A stretch of DNA of 64,000 nt from Hathewaya proteolytica DSM 3090 (GCF_900142225.1 NZ_FRAD01000015.1:1-64000), one strand, 5' to 3'. Shown: positions 16,282 through 24,579, counted from the first letter of the stretch. Made by a program: numbers and translations. Notes: generated from the letters alone by a model not told the origin.

Positions 16282-17052
16282 TTATGGAAAGAGCAGTGAT
16301 AAAAACTTATTTCTTTTTTTTATGAGATTTCCCGAAAAACCAACTAGCTCGTCCCTTAAAATTTTTTCTCCATTTCTTCTTAGCTTTGGCAAATACTTAG
16401 GATTAATTTTTTCTATAACTTCAACGCCTCTAGTCATATCTGTATTCCTGTAGTCCACATGGTGTGCATCAGATCCAAATACAGAGTAAATTCCGTTTTT
16501 TATGAAGGTTTCTGCAGTTTTCTTTACTTTTCCGCCAAAGTCCCCCACGGCACTTCCTACATTTAGTTGGAACAAAAAACCCTCCTCAATAAATCTATTG
16601 ATCAGCGTAGGAGAGTTTATAAAAGTTTTATATCGCTCTGGGTGGGCAAGGATTGGTACAATACCTTTTATCTGAAGTTCGTAAATATTATTTATCACAT
16701 CTTCCGTGGAAAATTCTCCCATAGGAAGTTCAATTAACATATATCTTGTGTTTTCTATTGTATCTATTTCCCCTTGACGATAATATTCAAGCAAATCTTC
16801 ACTGTAGTATACTTCTTGTCCAGCATATATTTCTATGTTTATTCCCCTATTTTTGCTTTCATCTTTTAAGTATTTTACTTTTTTGTTTATAGTCTCTCTT
16901 GAAACATAAAACTTACCCATTTTAAAATGCGGTGTGGCAACGATTTTTTTAGTGCCACTGCAGCTAGCTATTTTAATCATTTCTATGGCTATGTTTTCAT
17001 CATCTGCTCCGTCGTCTACACCATAGACAATGTGTGAATGAAAATCTATCAT
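16282..17052 (-). CDS. CpsB/YwqE-type tyrosine-protein phosphatase (PHP family)
   Basis: A 256-residue PHP-fold metal phosphatase. MIDFHSHIVYGVDDGADD gives the first metal ligands, ATPHF and QEVYY more, and LAHPERY and FGSDAHH the last. Such enzymes remove phosphate from the tyrosine cluster of the matching BY-kinase, here at 17073-17735. The ATG at 17052 has GGGAG 8 bases upstream; an ATG at 17067 has none. Kinase, modulator and phosphatase are adjacent, the standard order of Gram-positive capsule control genes. Confidence 0.9.
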   Translation of the reverse strand: MIDFHSHIVYGVDDGADDENIAIEMIKIASCSGTKKIVATPHFKMGKFYVSRETINKKVKYLKDESKNRGINIEIYAGQEVYYSEDLLEYYRQGEIDTIENTRYMLIELPMGEFSTEDVINNIYELQIKGIVPILAHPERYKTFINSPTLINRFIEEGFLFQLNVGSAVGDFGGKVKKTAETFIKNGIYSVFGSDAHHVDYRNTDMTRGVEVIEKINPKYLPKLRRNGEKILRDELVGFSGNLIKKRNKFLSLLFP

Positions 17053-17072
17053 ACAATCCACTCCCATAGAAT

Positions 17073-17735
17073 CTATTTTTTTTCAGTTTTTCCGTAGTAT
17101 TTGTAATACTTTTCATTGGCGTTGTCCAGTTTATTTAGAACAATTCCAATGATATTTGCATTTACTTTCTTCAATAGGTTCACCGAATTCTGAACTAAAT
17201 TCTTCTTAGTTTTCCCCGCTTCTACCACAATTATAACACCATCAGCTCTTGCAGATAGTATTTGAGCATCCGTTACAGCCTGCAAGGGGGGAGTGTCCAG
17301 TATAACATAATCAAATGCTTTCTTTAGCATTTCGATTAAAGAATTCATGGATTTAGATCCTAACATTTCAGATGGATTTGGTGGAATCTTCCCTGAAGTT
17401 ATGACAACTAAATTGTCGTTGTACTTGTAACCAACGGCAGTTAAATTGTCTTTGCCTAGAATCAATTCCGATACACCCTCTGAATTTGATATTCTAAACT
17501 TTTTATGTAAACTTGGTTTTCTTAAATCGCAATCTAAAAGCACTACCTTGTTGTCGTTTTGCGACAAAGCTATGGCTAAATTCCCAGATATGGTGCTTTT
17601 TCCTTCCCCCGGTTCTGAGCTTGTCACTGCTATTACCTTGTATTTGTCATCTATGGATGAGTACTGTATATTGGTCCTCAAAGTCCTGAAATTTTCTGCT
17701 GCTATTGATTTAGGTTCATTGTCCACTACAAACAT
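17073..17735 (-). CDS. CpsD/CapB-type bacterial tyrosine kinase
   Basis: A 220-residue BY-kinase. The Walker A motif SSEPGEGKST is near residue 39, Walker A' LLDCDLRKP near 66 and Walker B YVILDTPP near 145. The C-terminus NEKYYKYYGKTEKK carries the tyrosine cluster that is autophosphorylated in trans. It works with the membrane modulator encoded just upstream (17757-18428) to control polysaccharide chain length and output. The C-terminal cluster has four tyrosines. Confidence 0.92.
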   Translation of the reverse strand: MFVVDNEPKSIAAENFRTLRTNIQYSSIDDKYKVIAVTSSEPGEGKSTISGNLAIALSQNDNKVVLLDCDLRKPSLHKKFRISNSEGVSELILGKDNLTAVGYKYNDNLVVITSGKIPPNPSEMLGSKSMNSLIEMLKKAFDYVILDTPPLQAVTDAQILSARADGVIIVVEAGKTKKNLVQNSVNLLKKVNANIIGIVLNKLDNANEKYYKYYGKTEKK

Positions 17736-17756
17736 TTTTATCTACGCCTTTCCTGT

Positions 17757-18428
17757 TTATTGGTTGTGAATTGATATATTTCCTACAACGGGAATATTTA
17801 ACTCATTCTCTATACTTTCTTTTGTTTTATATGTATTGTCTAGAAAATCCATAAGAAAAGCTATTCCAAAACTGATGATTATGCCAAGGAAAAAGGCTAT
17901 TATCATATTTAGTTTTATATTTGGACTAACTGGATTTGTTGGAACTTCGACTTTTTCTATTACCTTTGTATTGCCGTTTGGCACCAATTCCTTTGAAAGC
18001 TTCATAAATTCATCTGTCACCGCTTCGATTATGTTGGCTGCCATAGTTGGCTCTGTGTTTTTAAATTTTATCTGGAGTATCTGAGTGTTTGGCATGGTGT
18101 TTACCGTCAAACTATCTAAAGCACCATCCACATCTATATTGTAATCTTTACTTTCTACGGCTTTTTTCATAAGATCTTTTGTCTTTATAGCCTCAGAATA
18201 TGTCTTCATAAGGGTTTGATACATCATTATATCACTTTGACTGTACTTTTCTGAGCTAGCATCATCTTTTCCTATAAAAAGCTTTGTACTAGCTTCGTAT
18301 GTGGGTTTTATAAGTATCGCGCTTATGGCTCCCACTATAATTGCCATGAATAAAGGCATTATTATTACAAGTTTCAACCTTTTTTTTATTATTTGCATTA
18401 TATCTACTATGTTTATTGAATCCTCCAA
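17757..18428 (-). CDS. Capsule chain-length determinant / BY-kinase modulator (YveK/CapA type)
   Basis: A 223-residue Wzz-domain protein. Two membrane segments (about residues 20-42 and 168-190) bracket an extracellular domain, and the proline motif TNPVSPNIKLN precedes the second. The short cytoplasmic tail would activate the CpsD-like kinase. I choose the TTG at 18428 (M-EDSINIVDIMQ) because GGGAGG stands 7 bases upstream; the earlier TTG lies inside that binding site. First gene of the polysaccharide operon; promoter at 18510-18538. Confidence 0.87.
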   Translation of the reverse strand: MEDSINIVDIMQIIKKRLKLVIIMPLFMAIIVGAISAILIKPTYEASTKLFIGKDDASSEKYSQSDIMMYQTLMKTYSEAIKTKDLMKKAVESKDYNIDVDGALDSLTVNTMPNTQILQIKFKNTEPTMAANIIEAVTDEFMKLSKELVPNGNTKVIEKVEVPTNPVSPNIKLNMIIAFFLGIIISFGIAFLMDFLDNTYKTKESIENELNIPVVGNISIHNQ

Positions 18429-18509
18429 GGCCCTTCCTCCCAAACTGTAACTTTTTTAGTTTTGTTTTGAAACTTTATCAAATTTACATTATTAAAATGC
18501 TTTAAATTA

Positions 18510-18538
18510 AGAATATCATCATTTCACAGATATTTCAA
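18510..18538 (-). promoter_or_regulatory. Promoter of the polysaccharide operon
   Basis: On the minus strand TTGAAA (18538-18533) and TATTCT (18515-18510) are 17 bases apart. It gives a leader of about 75 bases before the TTG at 18428. It is the only good promoter seen upstream of the whole locus. Confidence 0.6.
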
Positions 18539-18636
18539 TACTGTTACAAATGTAAAATTTAATTTTATTTATAGTTTCATTACTTTTTTTCATTAAAACC
18601 ATAGTTTTTCATTATTTTATTACAAAATGTAAAGAA

Positions 18637-18674
18637 AAAAAGCTAGATTTCGTCATTTTACGATTCTAGCTTTT
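18637..18674. terminator. Bidirectional terminator after the DUF1292 gene
   Basis: AAAAGCTAGA and TCTAGCTTTT pair around an inner CGT/ACG step, with a T-run on the minus strand. It ends the minus-strand gene at 18700 and insulates the polysaccharide promoter. Confidence 0.8.
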
Positions 18675-18699
18675 GAAAAAATACTATTCATTTTTTATT

Positions 18700-18939
18700 C
18701 TACTCATTTTTGTGTTTTTCATTGTATGCGTCTAATACCTTGTGGAACTCTGCACCGTCCCCGATGGATTTGTATTTGGTTTCTCCGTTGTACTCGTTGA
18801 CCCTGTAGGCTATGGCGTCTTCACTGCCAATTTGGGATACTATTATGTATTCTTTGTCCTCTATCTCTATTCTGTCCACTAACTCTAGTTCCACTGTTTC
18901 GCCTTTTTGGTTTTCTACGGTCATAAATGGTTTTGACAT
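18700..18939 (-). CDS. DUF1292 family protein
   Basis: A 79-residue acidic protein. The core VELELVDRIEIEDKEYIIVS with AIAYRVNE is the DUF1292 pattern of a short beta-rich domain found across Firmicutes; its function is unknown. The ATG at 18939 (MSKPFMTVENQKGE) has AAAGGAG 8 bases upstream, so the longer open frame from 19008 is unlikely. It ends with an intrinsic terminator and lies 76 bases from the UppS-like gene. Confidence 0.8.
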   Translation of the reverse strand: MSKPFMTVENQKGETVELELVDRIEIEDKEYIIVSQIGSEDAIAYRVNEYNGETKYKSIGDGAEFHKVLDAYNEKHKNE

Positions 18940-19015
18940 ATTTGTATTCTCCTTTACTATAGACTTGTTTGTAAGACTATCTTGTGTAAAAAAGCTAGAA
19001 ATATGCATTTATTTT

Positions 19016-19660
19016 TTAGCCACCTAAGGTGATGTCTTGGTTGTTGTACCACATAACAGCCTGTTCTACGTGACAAGGCTTAAAATCGGGCCAGTAATCC
19101 TCTACAACGTAAAAGTCCGAGTAAACAGATTGCACTGGAAGAAAACCGCTTAAACGGCACCTACCGCCCCATCTTATAATAAGGTCCATCCGGGAGATAT
19201 CCCTAGACTGTATTCCGTCGTAGATGTCTCTTCTATTTGTGTTGTTTTTATTGCTTAAACTGTACAAATCCCAATTCCACCCGTAGTTCACTAATAAGTT
19301 TACCTTCAGTGAATCTTTTTCTTTCTTTTGTCTTTTTGTAAAAGGCAGTAGTTCTTTTGGAAACATAGCAGAATTGCAGTCCCCTAATACCATGACGTCA
19401 GCCCCTTCTCTTTGCATAATATAAACTGCTTCTATACACGCTTTTGTGAAGGCTTCCCTTTGTTCCTTCGGCCTTTTAGTGTTGTCTGTAGTAAAACCGT
19501 AGTAGGTTATTTCCTTTACACCCATATCTCTTAAAACTCTTAAACACTGCAACCCAGGGTTGAGGCCTTCTTTGTAGCCTTGGCTTTTAGCTCTGCCATT
19601 GTCGCAAGCCCATCTCCTATTTCCGTCGGGTATAATACCAACATGATTAGGTATTCTCAT
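19016..19660 (-). CDS. Divergent undecaprenyl-diphosphate-synthase-like prenyltransferase
   Basis: A 214-residue cis-prenyltransferase-family protein. HVGIIPDGNRRWA near residue 6 is the pyrophosphate-binding loop of UppS, including the catalytic Asp. TYYGFTTDNTKRP matches the second conserved region. The C-terminal RWGGRCRLSGFLPVQSVYSD and WPDF correspond to the usual RxxGExRxSNFLxWQ and WPDF motifs but are altered. At 214 residues it is about 30 shorter than typical UppS. It could make a different chain length or have lost activity. It is unlikely to be the sole cell-wall UppS, which is normally next to cdsA and dxr. Confidence 0.75.
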   Translation of the reverse strand: MRIPNHVGIIPDGNRRWACDNGRAKSQGYKEGLNPGLQCLRVLRDMGVKEITYYGFTTDNTKRPKEQREAFTKACIEAVYIMQREGADVMVLGDCNSAMFPKELLPFTKRQKKEKDSLKVNLLVNYGWNWDLYSLSNKNNTNRRDIYDGIQSRDISRMDLIIRWGGRCRLSGFLPVQSVYSDFYVVEDYWPDFKPCHVEQAVMWYNNQDITLGG

Positions 19661-19736
19661 TTTTATTTTTCCTCCAATAACGCTAAAGATAGCTATTATT
19701 ATCCCCAGAAAAACCTAATTTTATTCACTTGTAGCT

Positions 19737-20147
19737 TTATTCACTTATATATTGATCCTTTAGATCTTTTATTTCTTCGTACACCCTATTTTGCTCCTCT
19801 ACAAATTTGTCCATTAAAGAACTCAAGATTTCTTCCATTTTCTCTTCGTTATACTTTAATGTAAACCTAAAGCAAGGGTTGTATTCTTGGTCCAATTCCT
19901 CGTAATCCTCGTATAGATCCTTAAATTCGCTAAAATCCACGTAATCGTAGAAAGCTGTGTATTCCCAGTCCTCAAGGTCTCTGTCTGTGCTCACGGTTAT
20001 ACATACATGGTAATTACCTTTTTCATCCTTGTATGCAAATAATCCCTTTATTAAATCTATGTTCTCCAAATCGTAGCTCTCTATTTCTCTTACAAATTCT
20101 CCTGTTTCCTTATTTTTCTCCATAAGCACTATTATCTCTTTTTCCAT
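19737..20147 (-). CDS. Conserved acidic clostridial protein, DUF6762-like
   Basis: A 136-residue soluble acidic protein starting MEKEIIVLMEKNKETGEFV. The segments YHVCITVSTDRDLEDWEYTA and YNPCFRFTLKYNEEKME resemble, from memory, a clostridial DUF6762 family; I am not certain of the number. No catalytic motif is visible. The ATG at 20147 follows GAGGAG; the longer frame from 20198 begins in a Lys-rich non-coding-looking stretch. It is probably cotranscribed with the UppS-like gene 76 bases downstream. Confidence 0.6.
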   Translation of the reverse strand: MEKEIIVLMEKNKETGEFVREIESYDLENIDLIKGLFAYKDEKGNYHVCITVSTDRDLEDWEYTAFYDYVDFSEFKDLYEDYEELDQEYNPCFRFTLKYNEEKMEEILSSLMDKFVEEQNRVYEEIKDLKDQYISE

Positions 20148-20213
20148 AATTTTCTCCTCGTTTTCTAATTTAAATTTTAATTTAATTTTTAAAACCATAT
20201 CTTATTTTTCTGT

Positions 20214-20240
20214 AAAAAAGAGTCCTTAGGGGACTCTTTT
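20214..20240. terminator. Intrinsic terminator after the small Cys-rich peptide gene
   Basis: AAAAGAGTCC pairs with GGACTCTTTT around a TTAG loop. A T-run follows on the minus strand. It ends the 36-codon gene at 20252. Confidence 0.85.
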
Positions 20241-20251
20241 ATTAGAACAAA

Positions 20252-20362
20252 CTAGCAACCGCATCTGCAACAGCCATTGCCTCCGCAACCACCTATAAAT
20301 CTAGTTGGAGAGCAAATCCACCATATCAGCAATATTATTACTATAAACCAACAACAACACAT
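20252..20362 (-). CDS. 36-residue Cys-rich membrane micropeptide
   Basis: A small gene: MCCCWFIVIILLIWWICS, one hydrophobic stretch of about 15 residues, then a Gly/Cys tail ending GCCRCGC. Nine of 36 residues are Cys. The ribosome site GGGAGGG is 7 bases before the ATG and an intrinsic terminator follows the stop, so the unit is complete. The layout, hydrophobic Ile/Leu run next to a Cys/Gly-rich end, recalls the proteins at 47671-49102. Membrane insertion with metal binding or disulfide cross-linking is possible. I know no named family. Confidence 0.65.
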   Translation of the reverse strand: MCCCWFIVIILLIWWICSPTRFIGGCGGNGCCRCGC

Positions 20363-20438
20363 CTTAAAACCCTCCCTTATCTACTTTAATATCATAAGTT
20401 AATCCACAATACAATATATTATTGAAGGGTCAAATGTG

Positions 20439-20768
20439 TTAAAGGTTTTTATACTCTGCGTCCACCACACTGGAATTTTCCTTATTTGGTTTCTCAGGCT
20501 CAAATACAGGGTTTCTCACAATTTCAGCGTCCACGTATGTAGTTTTATTCATGTTTATATTTTTTTTCATCTCTTCTATCTCTTTTGCATTCTTTCTTTT
20601 ATTCATTTCTGCGGTTTTTTTATTTATAGCAGCTTTTATAATACCGTATACCTTTCTAAGAAGAATAATGGCTATAGCCGCCGCAGCTATATAAAATATA
20701 TTTTTAAATAAAAAACCTATTATAGATACGCATATTAAAAGAATTATAATAAAAATTATGGCCTCCAT
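20439..20768 (-). CDS. Hypothetical membrane protein with charged tail
   Basis: A 109-residue protein with two adjacent hydrophobic segments (about residues 3-19 and 24-42). A Lys/Glu-rich helical region (48-72) and a polar tail with YVDAEIVRNPVFEPE and VVDAEYKNL follow; VDAE-Y/I occurs twice. The start has GGAGG 8 bases upstream. It is 35 bases from the SDR gene and probably in its transcript. I do not recognise a family; the topology suggests a small cytoplasmic-tailed membrane protein. Confidence 0.55.
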   Translation of the reverse strand: MEAIIFIIILLICVSIIGFLFKNIFYIAAAAIAIILLRKVYGIIKAAINKKTAEMNKRKNAKEIEEMKKNINMNKTTYVDAEIVRNPVFEPEKPNKENSSVVDAEYKNL

Positions 20769-20803
20769 ATAGTAATCCTCCTACACCCTAGTCTACTCTT
20801 TGT

Positions 20804-21547
20804 TTATATCATGCCGCCATCTGCTCTTATAATCTGTGATGTTATATAAGAAGAAGCATCTGAAGCTAAAAACACTGCCAATTTCGCTATTTCCTCTGGC
20901 TTAGCTAATCGCCCCAGTGGAATATCCTCACATAAGGATTCCAATTCCTTTTGTGACATCCATTCATTCATCTCCGTAGCTACTGCTCCCGGGCTAATGG
21001 CATTTACCCTTATACCAGAAGGTGCCATTTCTTTTCCCAAGGCCTTTGTAAATGAATCAATGCCTCCCTTTGTAGCGGAATAAAGCACCTCACAGGAAGC
21101 GCCGCACTGCCCCCACATGGAGGATATATTTATTATGTTTCCACTCTTTCTATCAATCATACTAGGAAGAGCACATCTTGTCAAATTTATGGTACCTAGT
21201 AGGTTTGTGCCCATTATTTCCTCAATGTTTTCCTCTTTGCAGTAGGCAAATACATCCACCATGCTAATGCCCGCATTGTTCACCAGCACATCTACTTTTC
21301 CAAAGTTTTCAATGACAAAAGCCATCATATCTTTGCACTGGGTAAAGCTGCTCACATCACCCTTTATTGACGTAGCATATCCTCCTGAACTCTTTATAAG
21401 ATTTACTATTTCCTCTGCCTTTTCTTTGTTCTTTTTGTAGTTCAAGATAACTGTAGCCCCATGGCCTGCAAATTCTGTGCATATAGCTTTGCCGATGCCT
21501 CTAGAACCTCCTGACACTAAAATAACTTTATTTGTAAAATCAAACAT
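20804..21547 (-). CDS. Short-chain dehydrogenase/reductase, FabG-like
   Basis: A 247-residue classical SDR. SGGSRGIGKAI binds the dinucleotide and NNAGIS stabilises the sheet. SSMWGQCGASCEVLYSATKGG contains the Ser, Tyr-x-x-x-Lys triad (split here: SSMWG and YSATK). The C-terminus GGMI fits FabG-like enzymes that reduce 3-oxoacyl or small carbonyl substrates with NADPH. No fatty-acid genes are nearby, so a housekeeping FabG role is not supported by context. AAGGGATG precedes the ATG. Confidence 0.85.
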   Translation of the reverse strand: MFDFTNKVILVSGGSRGIGKAICTEFAGHGATVILNYKKNKEKAEEIVNLIKSSGGYATSIKGDVSSFTQCKDMMAFVIENFGKVDVLVNNAGISMVDVFAYCKEENIEEIMGTNLLGTINLTRCALPSMIDRKSGNIINISSMWGQCGASCEVLYSATKGGIDSFTKALGKEMAPSGIRVNAISPGAVATEMNEWMSQKELESLCEDIPLGRLAKPEEIAKLAVFLASDASSYITSQIIRADGGMI

Positions 21548-21677
21548 ATTACCATCCCTTTTTTAATATATGATTTATTATAACACATTTTATCTCCCCA
21601 TTTACACATAAATAACTTTCATTTTTCATAGAGATATGGTATTATAGTTATGAAATTTCATTAAGGAGGCGTGTATT

Positions 21678-21848
21678 ATGTCATATAAAATTAATGATTC
21701 TTGTGTAAACTGTGGTGCTTGCGCTAGCGAATGTCCAGTTGACGCAATAACTCAGGGGGATACTCAGTACATAATCGACCCAGAAAAATGTATCGATTGT
21801 GGCAACTGTGCTAACGTTTGTCCAGTAGGAGCTCCAGTAGCTGAATAG
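21678..21848 (+). CDS. 2[4Fe-4S] clostridial-type ferredoxin
   Basis: A 56-residue ferredoxin: CVNCGACASECP at residues 9-20 and CIDCGNCANVCP at 38-49 give the two CxxCxxCxxxCP clusters of clostridial ferredoxin. It carries electrons for enzymes such as pyruvate:ferredoxin oxidoreductase and hydrogenase. AAGGAGG is 7 bases before the ATG. A -10 like TATTAT sits at 21640-21645, and a terminator follows. It is a monocistronic, probably highly expressed gene. Confidence 0.95.
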   Translation: MSYKINDSCVNCGACASECPVDAITQGDTQYIIDPEKCIDCGNCANVCPVGAPVAE

Positions 21849-21856
21849 TATTATTT

Positions 21857-21893
21857 TAAAAAACATCACCCTTTTGTAGGAGTGATGTTTTTT
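21857..21893. terminator. Bidirectional terminator between ferredoxin and yitT
   Basis: AAAAAACATCAC pairs with GTGATGTTTTTT around an 11-12-base loop. T-runs on both strands serve the two converging genes. Confidence 0.92.
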
Positions 21894-21910
21894 ATACTTT
21901 TAAAGCTGAT

Positions 21911-22804
21911 TTAATCTTGTTTTATATCTTTAAACCCTTCGCCCAAAGTCTCATGCACGTCGTAGGTTATGACAAAACAATTAGGGTCTTCTTTTCTTAA
22001 AAATGTCTTTAGGCTTATAAATTCTTTCTTTGGTATAACCGTTGTTATGACCTTTTTTCTCTTATTTGTATAAGCTCCTTCAGCTTCGTATACCGTAGCA
22101 CCTCTGCTCAGTTTTACCATGATGAAATCCAGAACTTCTTTCTCTCTATCTGTGAATATTTCAACCTTTTTGCATATGCTTATACCTGCTGTGAACTCGT
22201 CGATTATAATACCATTTAGCATGATACCAACTATGGCATACATTCCTTTTAACATACCGAAGGCATAAAAGGCCATTAATGTTACAAAAAAGTCGGCTAT
22301 TAATAGGGATTTACCCATTTGAATATGTAGAAATTTGTTTAAAATTTTGGCTATTATATCCGTACCACCTGTGGAACCGTTTTCGTTGAATACAATGGCC
22401 ATTCCAATGGCAGATATAACTATACCAATGATTAGCTCTATGAATAAATCCTGCGTAAAGGAGTGAGTCATTGGATAAATCTTTTCTAACGCCATAAGCA
22501 AAACACTGTACATCAAGCTGCAGTATATGGTTTTAACTCCAAAGGAAGCTCCTATGAATATGAACCCGATTATAAGCAGAATTCCATTTAGTATAAATAC
22601 GTAAGTTCCCATGCTTATAGCTGGGAAGATCTCGCAAAGCACCATGGCGATACCTGTAACTCCCCCAAGTGCTAAATTGTTTGGACTTTGAAAAAAATGC
22701 ACTCCTATGGCCAAAAAGAAAAGCCCCAGTGTCATCATAAAATAACTTCTTAAGTTGTCCCTATTAAAAATTTCTTTTGCGTTAATTGATATATTATTCC
22801 CCAT
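21911..22804 (-). CDS. YitT family membrane protein (DUF161 plus DUF2179)
   Basis: A 297-residue protein. Five or six membrane segments form the first two-thirds, with FFLAIGVHFFQSPNNLALGG and FNENGSTGGTDIIAKILNKF, the usual YitT signatures. The last 80 residues form a soluble DUF2179 domain (EIFTDREKEVLDFIM, RGATVYEAEGAYTNKRKKVI). Transport has been proposed for the family but its substrate is unknown. Start supported by GAGGG. It lies 36 bases downstream of the DUF1450 gene and could share its promoter. Confidence 0.9.
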   Translation of the reverse strand: MGNNISINAKEIFNRDNLRSYFMMTLGLFFLAIGVHFFQSPNNLALGGVTGIAMVLCEIFPAISMGTYVFILNGILLIIGFIFIGASFGVKTIYCSLMYSVLLMALEKIYPMTHSFTQDLFIELIIGIVISAIGMAIVFNENGSTGGTDIIAKILNKFLHIQMGKSLLIADFFVTLMAFYAFGMLKGMYAIVGIMLNGIIIDEFTAGISICKKVEIFTDREKEVLDFIMVKLSRGATVYEAEGAYTNKRKKVITTVIPKKEFISLKTFLRKEDPNCFVITYDVHETLGEGFKDIKQD

Positions 22805-22840
22805 GTTAATCCCTCATCTTCCAGTAATAATAATATAGTT

Positions 22841-23062
22841 TTAAATACTATCCTTCTTAAAATTTACTATCATATCGTACAATTCCTGTGCTGTATCCGC
22901 TTCTAAGAACTTTCCATCCACACGGCAGATATACTTGTGTGTGCACTTATCACAGACGCCAATGCACTTGTTTATCCTAATTTCGTATTCATCCCCCTTT
23001 TTCTCTAACATTTTTATAACCTGTTCACTACAAAGATTCTCTTTACAAAAACTTACTAACAT
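22841..23062 (-). CDS. DUF1450 (YuzB-like) thioredoxin-like small protein
   Basis: A 73-residue protein beginning MLVSFCKENLCSEQVIKMLE. It has four cysteines in the centre (CIGVCDKCTHKYIC) that could bind iron-sulfur or zinc, and ends in the AELYDMI-type helix. This matches the YuzB/DUF1450 family, a thioredoxin-like ferredoxin relative. Function is unknown. The ATG at 23062 has GGAGG 5 bases upstream. The preceding cobalamin operon ends in a hairpin 18 bases before this start. Confidence 0.75.
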   Translation of the reverse strand: MLVSFCKENLCSEQVIKMLEKKGDEYEIRINKCIGVCDKCTHKYICRVDGKFLEADTAQELYDMIVNFKKDSI

Positions 23063-23079
23063 TTTTACCTCCACATAAA

Positions 23080-23097
23080 AGAGGGCATCAGCCCTCT
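23080..23097 (-). terminator. Hairpin at the end of the cbi operon
   Basis: AGAGGGC pairs with GCCCTCT around a four-base loop, overlapping the cbiJ stop, then TTTTAT. The U-tract is short, so read-through into the DUF1450 gene is possible. Confidence 0.6.
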
Positions 23098-23857
23098 ATA
23101 GTTCTTTAATATGACTGCATAGCTCCTCTTCGGAGTTAAAGGTATTTAGACTATCTTCATTATCTCTCACTAATATAATAGCCCTAATACCACTGTTTAT
23201 GCAAGCCCTAATTTTCTCTTTTGTTCCACCTTGTACTCCACTATCCTTCATTATCATAGCCTTTATATTAAAGTCCTTAATAAAAGCCATATTCAAATCG
23301 TAGCTTATGGGACCTTTTATGGCGTGAATGTTGTCTGGCATTATGCTTAAAGCATGAAGCTCCTGCATTACCTTTAGTGTAGGCAATACCCTATGAATCA
23401 CATTGTTTTTAAGGTTAAGCTTTAGGATCTTTTCAATATTTCTGCTGCCAGATGTGTTTAAGATAGCACCCTGTATGTCCTTTAGCGCTTCTTTTATTTC
23501 GCTGTAATCGTGTATGCACCTTACATTGGGATGATTTTTGAACTCTTCAATTACTGAAGGCCTTTCGTATCTAAAGTACTTTATACCAGTAATAAAACAG
23601 GCTCTTTTCAAGTTCTCAGTTATAATCAGTGCATAAGGGTGGGAGCCGTCCACAAATACTTCTATATTGTGTTTTTTAATGACGCTGACTAGGGCCTCTT
23701 GGTCTAAGGGCTCCGTATTTAAGACCTTAAATTTATAATTACTTAAGAGCTGGCCACCGTATTCTGTAGCTGTGGATACAAATATATCATCTGTGAATTC
23801 ATTTAATAAGGATAGTATTTTTTTCCCCTCGGAAGTCCCAAGAATCAAACCGATCAT
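23096..23857 (-). CDS. cbiJ: Precorrin-6A reductase (cobalt-precorrin-6A reductase)
   Basis: A 253-residue protein that reduces cobalt-precorrin-6A to 6B with a nicotinamide cofactor. LGTSEGKKILSLL at the N-terminus is the CobK/CbiJ nucleotide-binding loop. VDGSHPYAL and IKGPISYDLN are conserved family motifs, and MKDSGVQGGTKEKI precedes the C-terminus. It is the last gene of the cbi operon. Its ATG shares one base with the cbiH stop (TAATG), pointing to translational coupling. AAGGTGATG lies 6 bases upstream. Confidence 0.92.
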   Translation of the reverse strand: MIGLILGTSEGKKILSLLNEFTDDIFVSTATEYGGQLLSNYKFKVLNTEPLDQEALVSVIKKHNIEVFVDGSHPYALIITENLKRACFITGIKYFRYERPSVIEEFKNHPNVRCIHDYSEIKEALKDIQGAILNTSGSRNIEKILKLNLKNNVIHRVLPTLKVMQELHALSIMPDNIHAIKGPISYDLNMAFIKDFNIKAMIMKDSGVQGGTKEKIRACINSGIRAIILVRDNEDSLNTFNSEEELCSHIKEL

Positions 23858-24579
23858 TATTTCATCACCTTGTATCCTCTAGGAGTTATGATTCTGCCAT
23901 TTTCGCTATAGCTTTGGCTATTGCCTATTATCACTATGGACATCATATCTACCACCTCTGCATCGAAGTTTTCAAGGCTAAATATTCTCACCTCTTGTCC
24001 TTCCCTCAAAGCGTGCTTTACCACTCCCACTGGAGTATTTAAATCTCTGTATTTTTTTATTATCTCTATGCACTCTGAAAGGTATGCTGGTCTTCCCTTG
24101 CTCTTTGGGTTGTAGAGAGAAATTACAAAATCTGCTGAAGCCGCTGCCTCAACTCTCTTTTTTATTAAATCATAAGGTGTCAAAAGATCGCTTAAGCTGA
24201 TGTTGCAGTTGTCGTGCATAAGTGGTGCACCCAATACCGATGCTGCTGCACAGGAAGCCGTAACTCCCGGTATAATCTCCACATTTGCATTGTTGTCAAG
24301 TTGTAGTATAAGTCCAGCCATGCCGTATATACCTGAATCCCCTGTGCTTATGACAGATACAATTTTATCCTCTGCCAGTTCTATAGCCTTTCTACAACGT
24401 TCTTCTTCACCCTTCATTCCTGTTTCATAAACTTCTTTTCCCTTTAACATAGGTTCTATCATATCAATATATCTAGAATACCCAACTACTATATCACTGT
24501 CGTCAATGGCCTTTTGTGCCTTTATGGTCATGTAATCCATGCCCCCTGGGCCGATGCCAATAACATATAACTTCTTCAT
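23857..24579 (-). CDS. cbiH: Cobalt-precorrin-3B C17-methyltransferase
   Basis: A 240-residue SAM-dependent methyltransferase of the tetrapyrrole-methylase fold. VIGIGPGGMDYMTIKA and STGDSGIYGMAG line the SAM site, and PGVTASCAAASVLGAPLMHD follows. SLYNPKSKGRP and FVISLYNP identify the CobJ/CbiH branch, which methylates C17 and contracts the ring. It lacks the extra nitrite-reductase-like C-terminal domain found in some CbiH60 forms. AAGGAG precedes the start. Confidence 0.93.
   Translation of the reverse strand: MKKLYVIGIGPGGMDYMTIKAQKAIDDSDIVVGYSRYIDMIEPMLKGKEVYETGMKGEEERCRKAIELAEDKIVSVISTGDSGIYGMAGLILQLDNNANVEIIPGVTASCAAASVLGAPLMHDNCNISLSDLLTPYDLIKKRVEAAASADFVISLYNPKSKGRPAYLSECIEIIKKYRDLNTPVGVVKHALREGQEVRIFSLENFDAEVVDMMSIVIIGNSQSYSENGRIITPRGYKVMK

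Noticed and set aside
21681..21869. Minus-strand open frame over the ferredoxin gene
   Set aside because: The plus strand encodes a clear 2[4Fe-4S] ferredoxin with a ribosome site and terminator. The antisense frame has neither.
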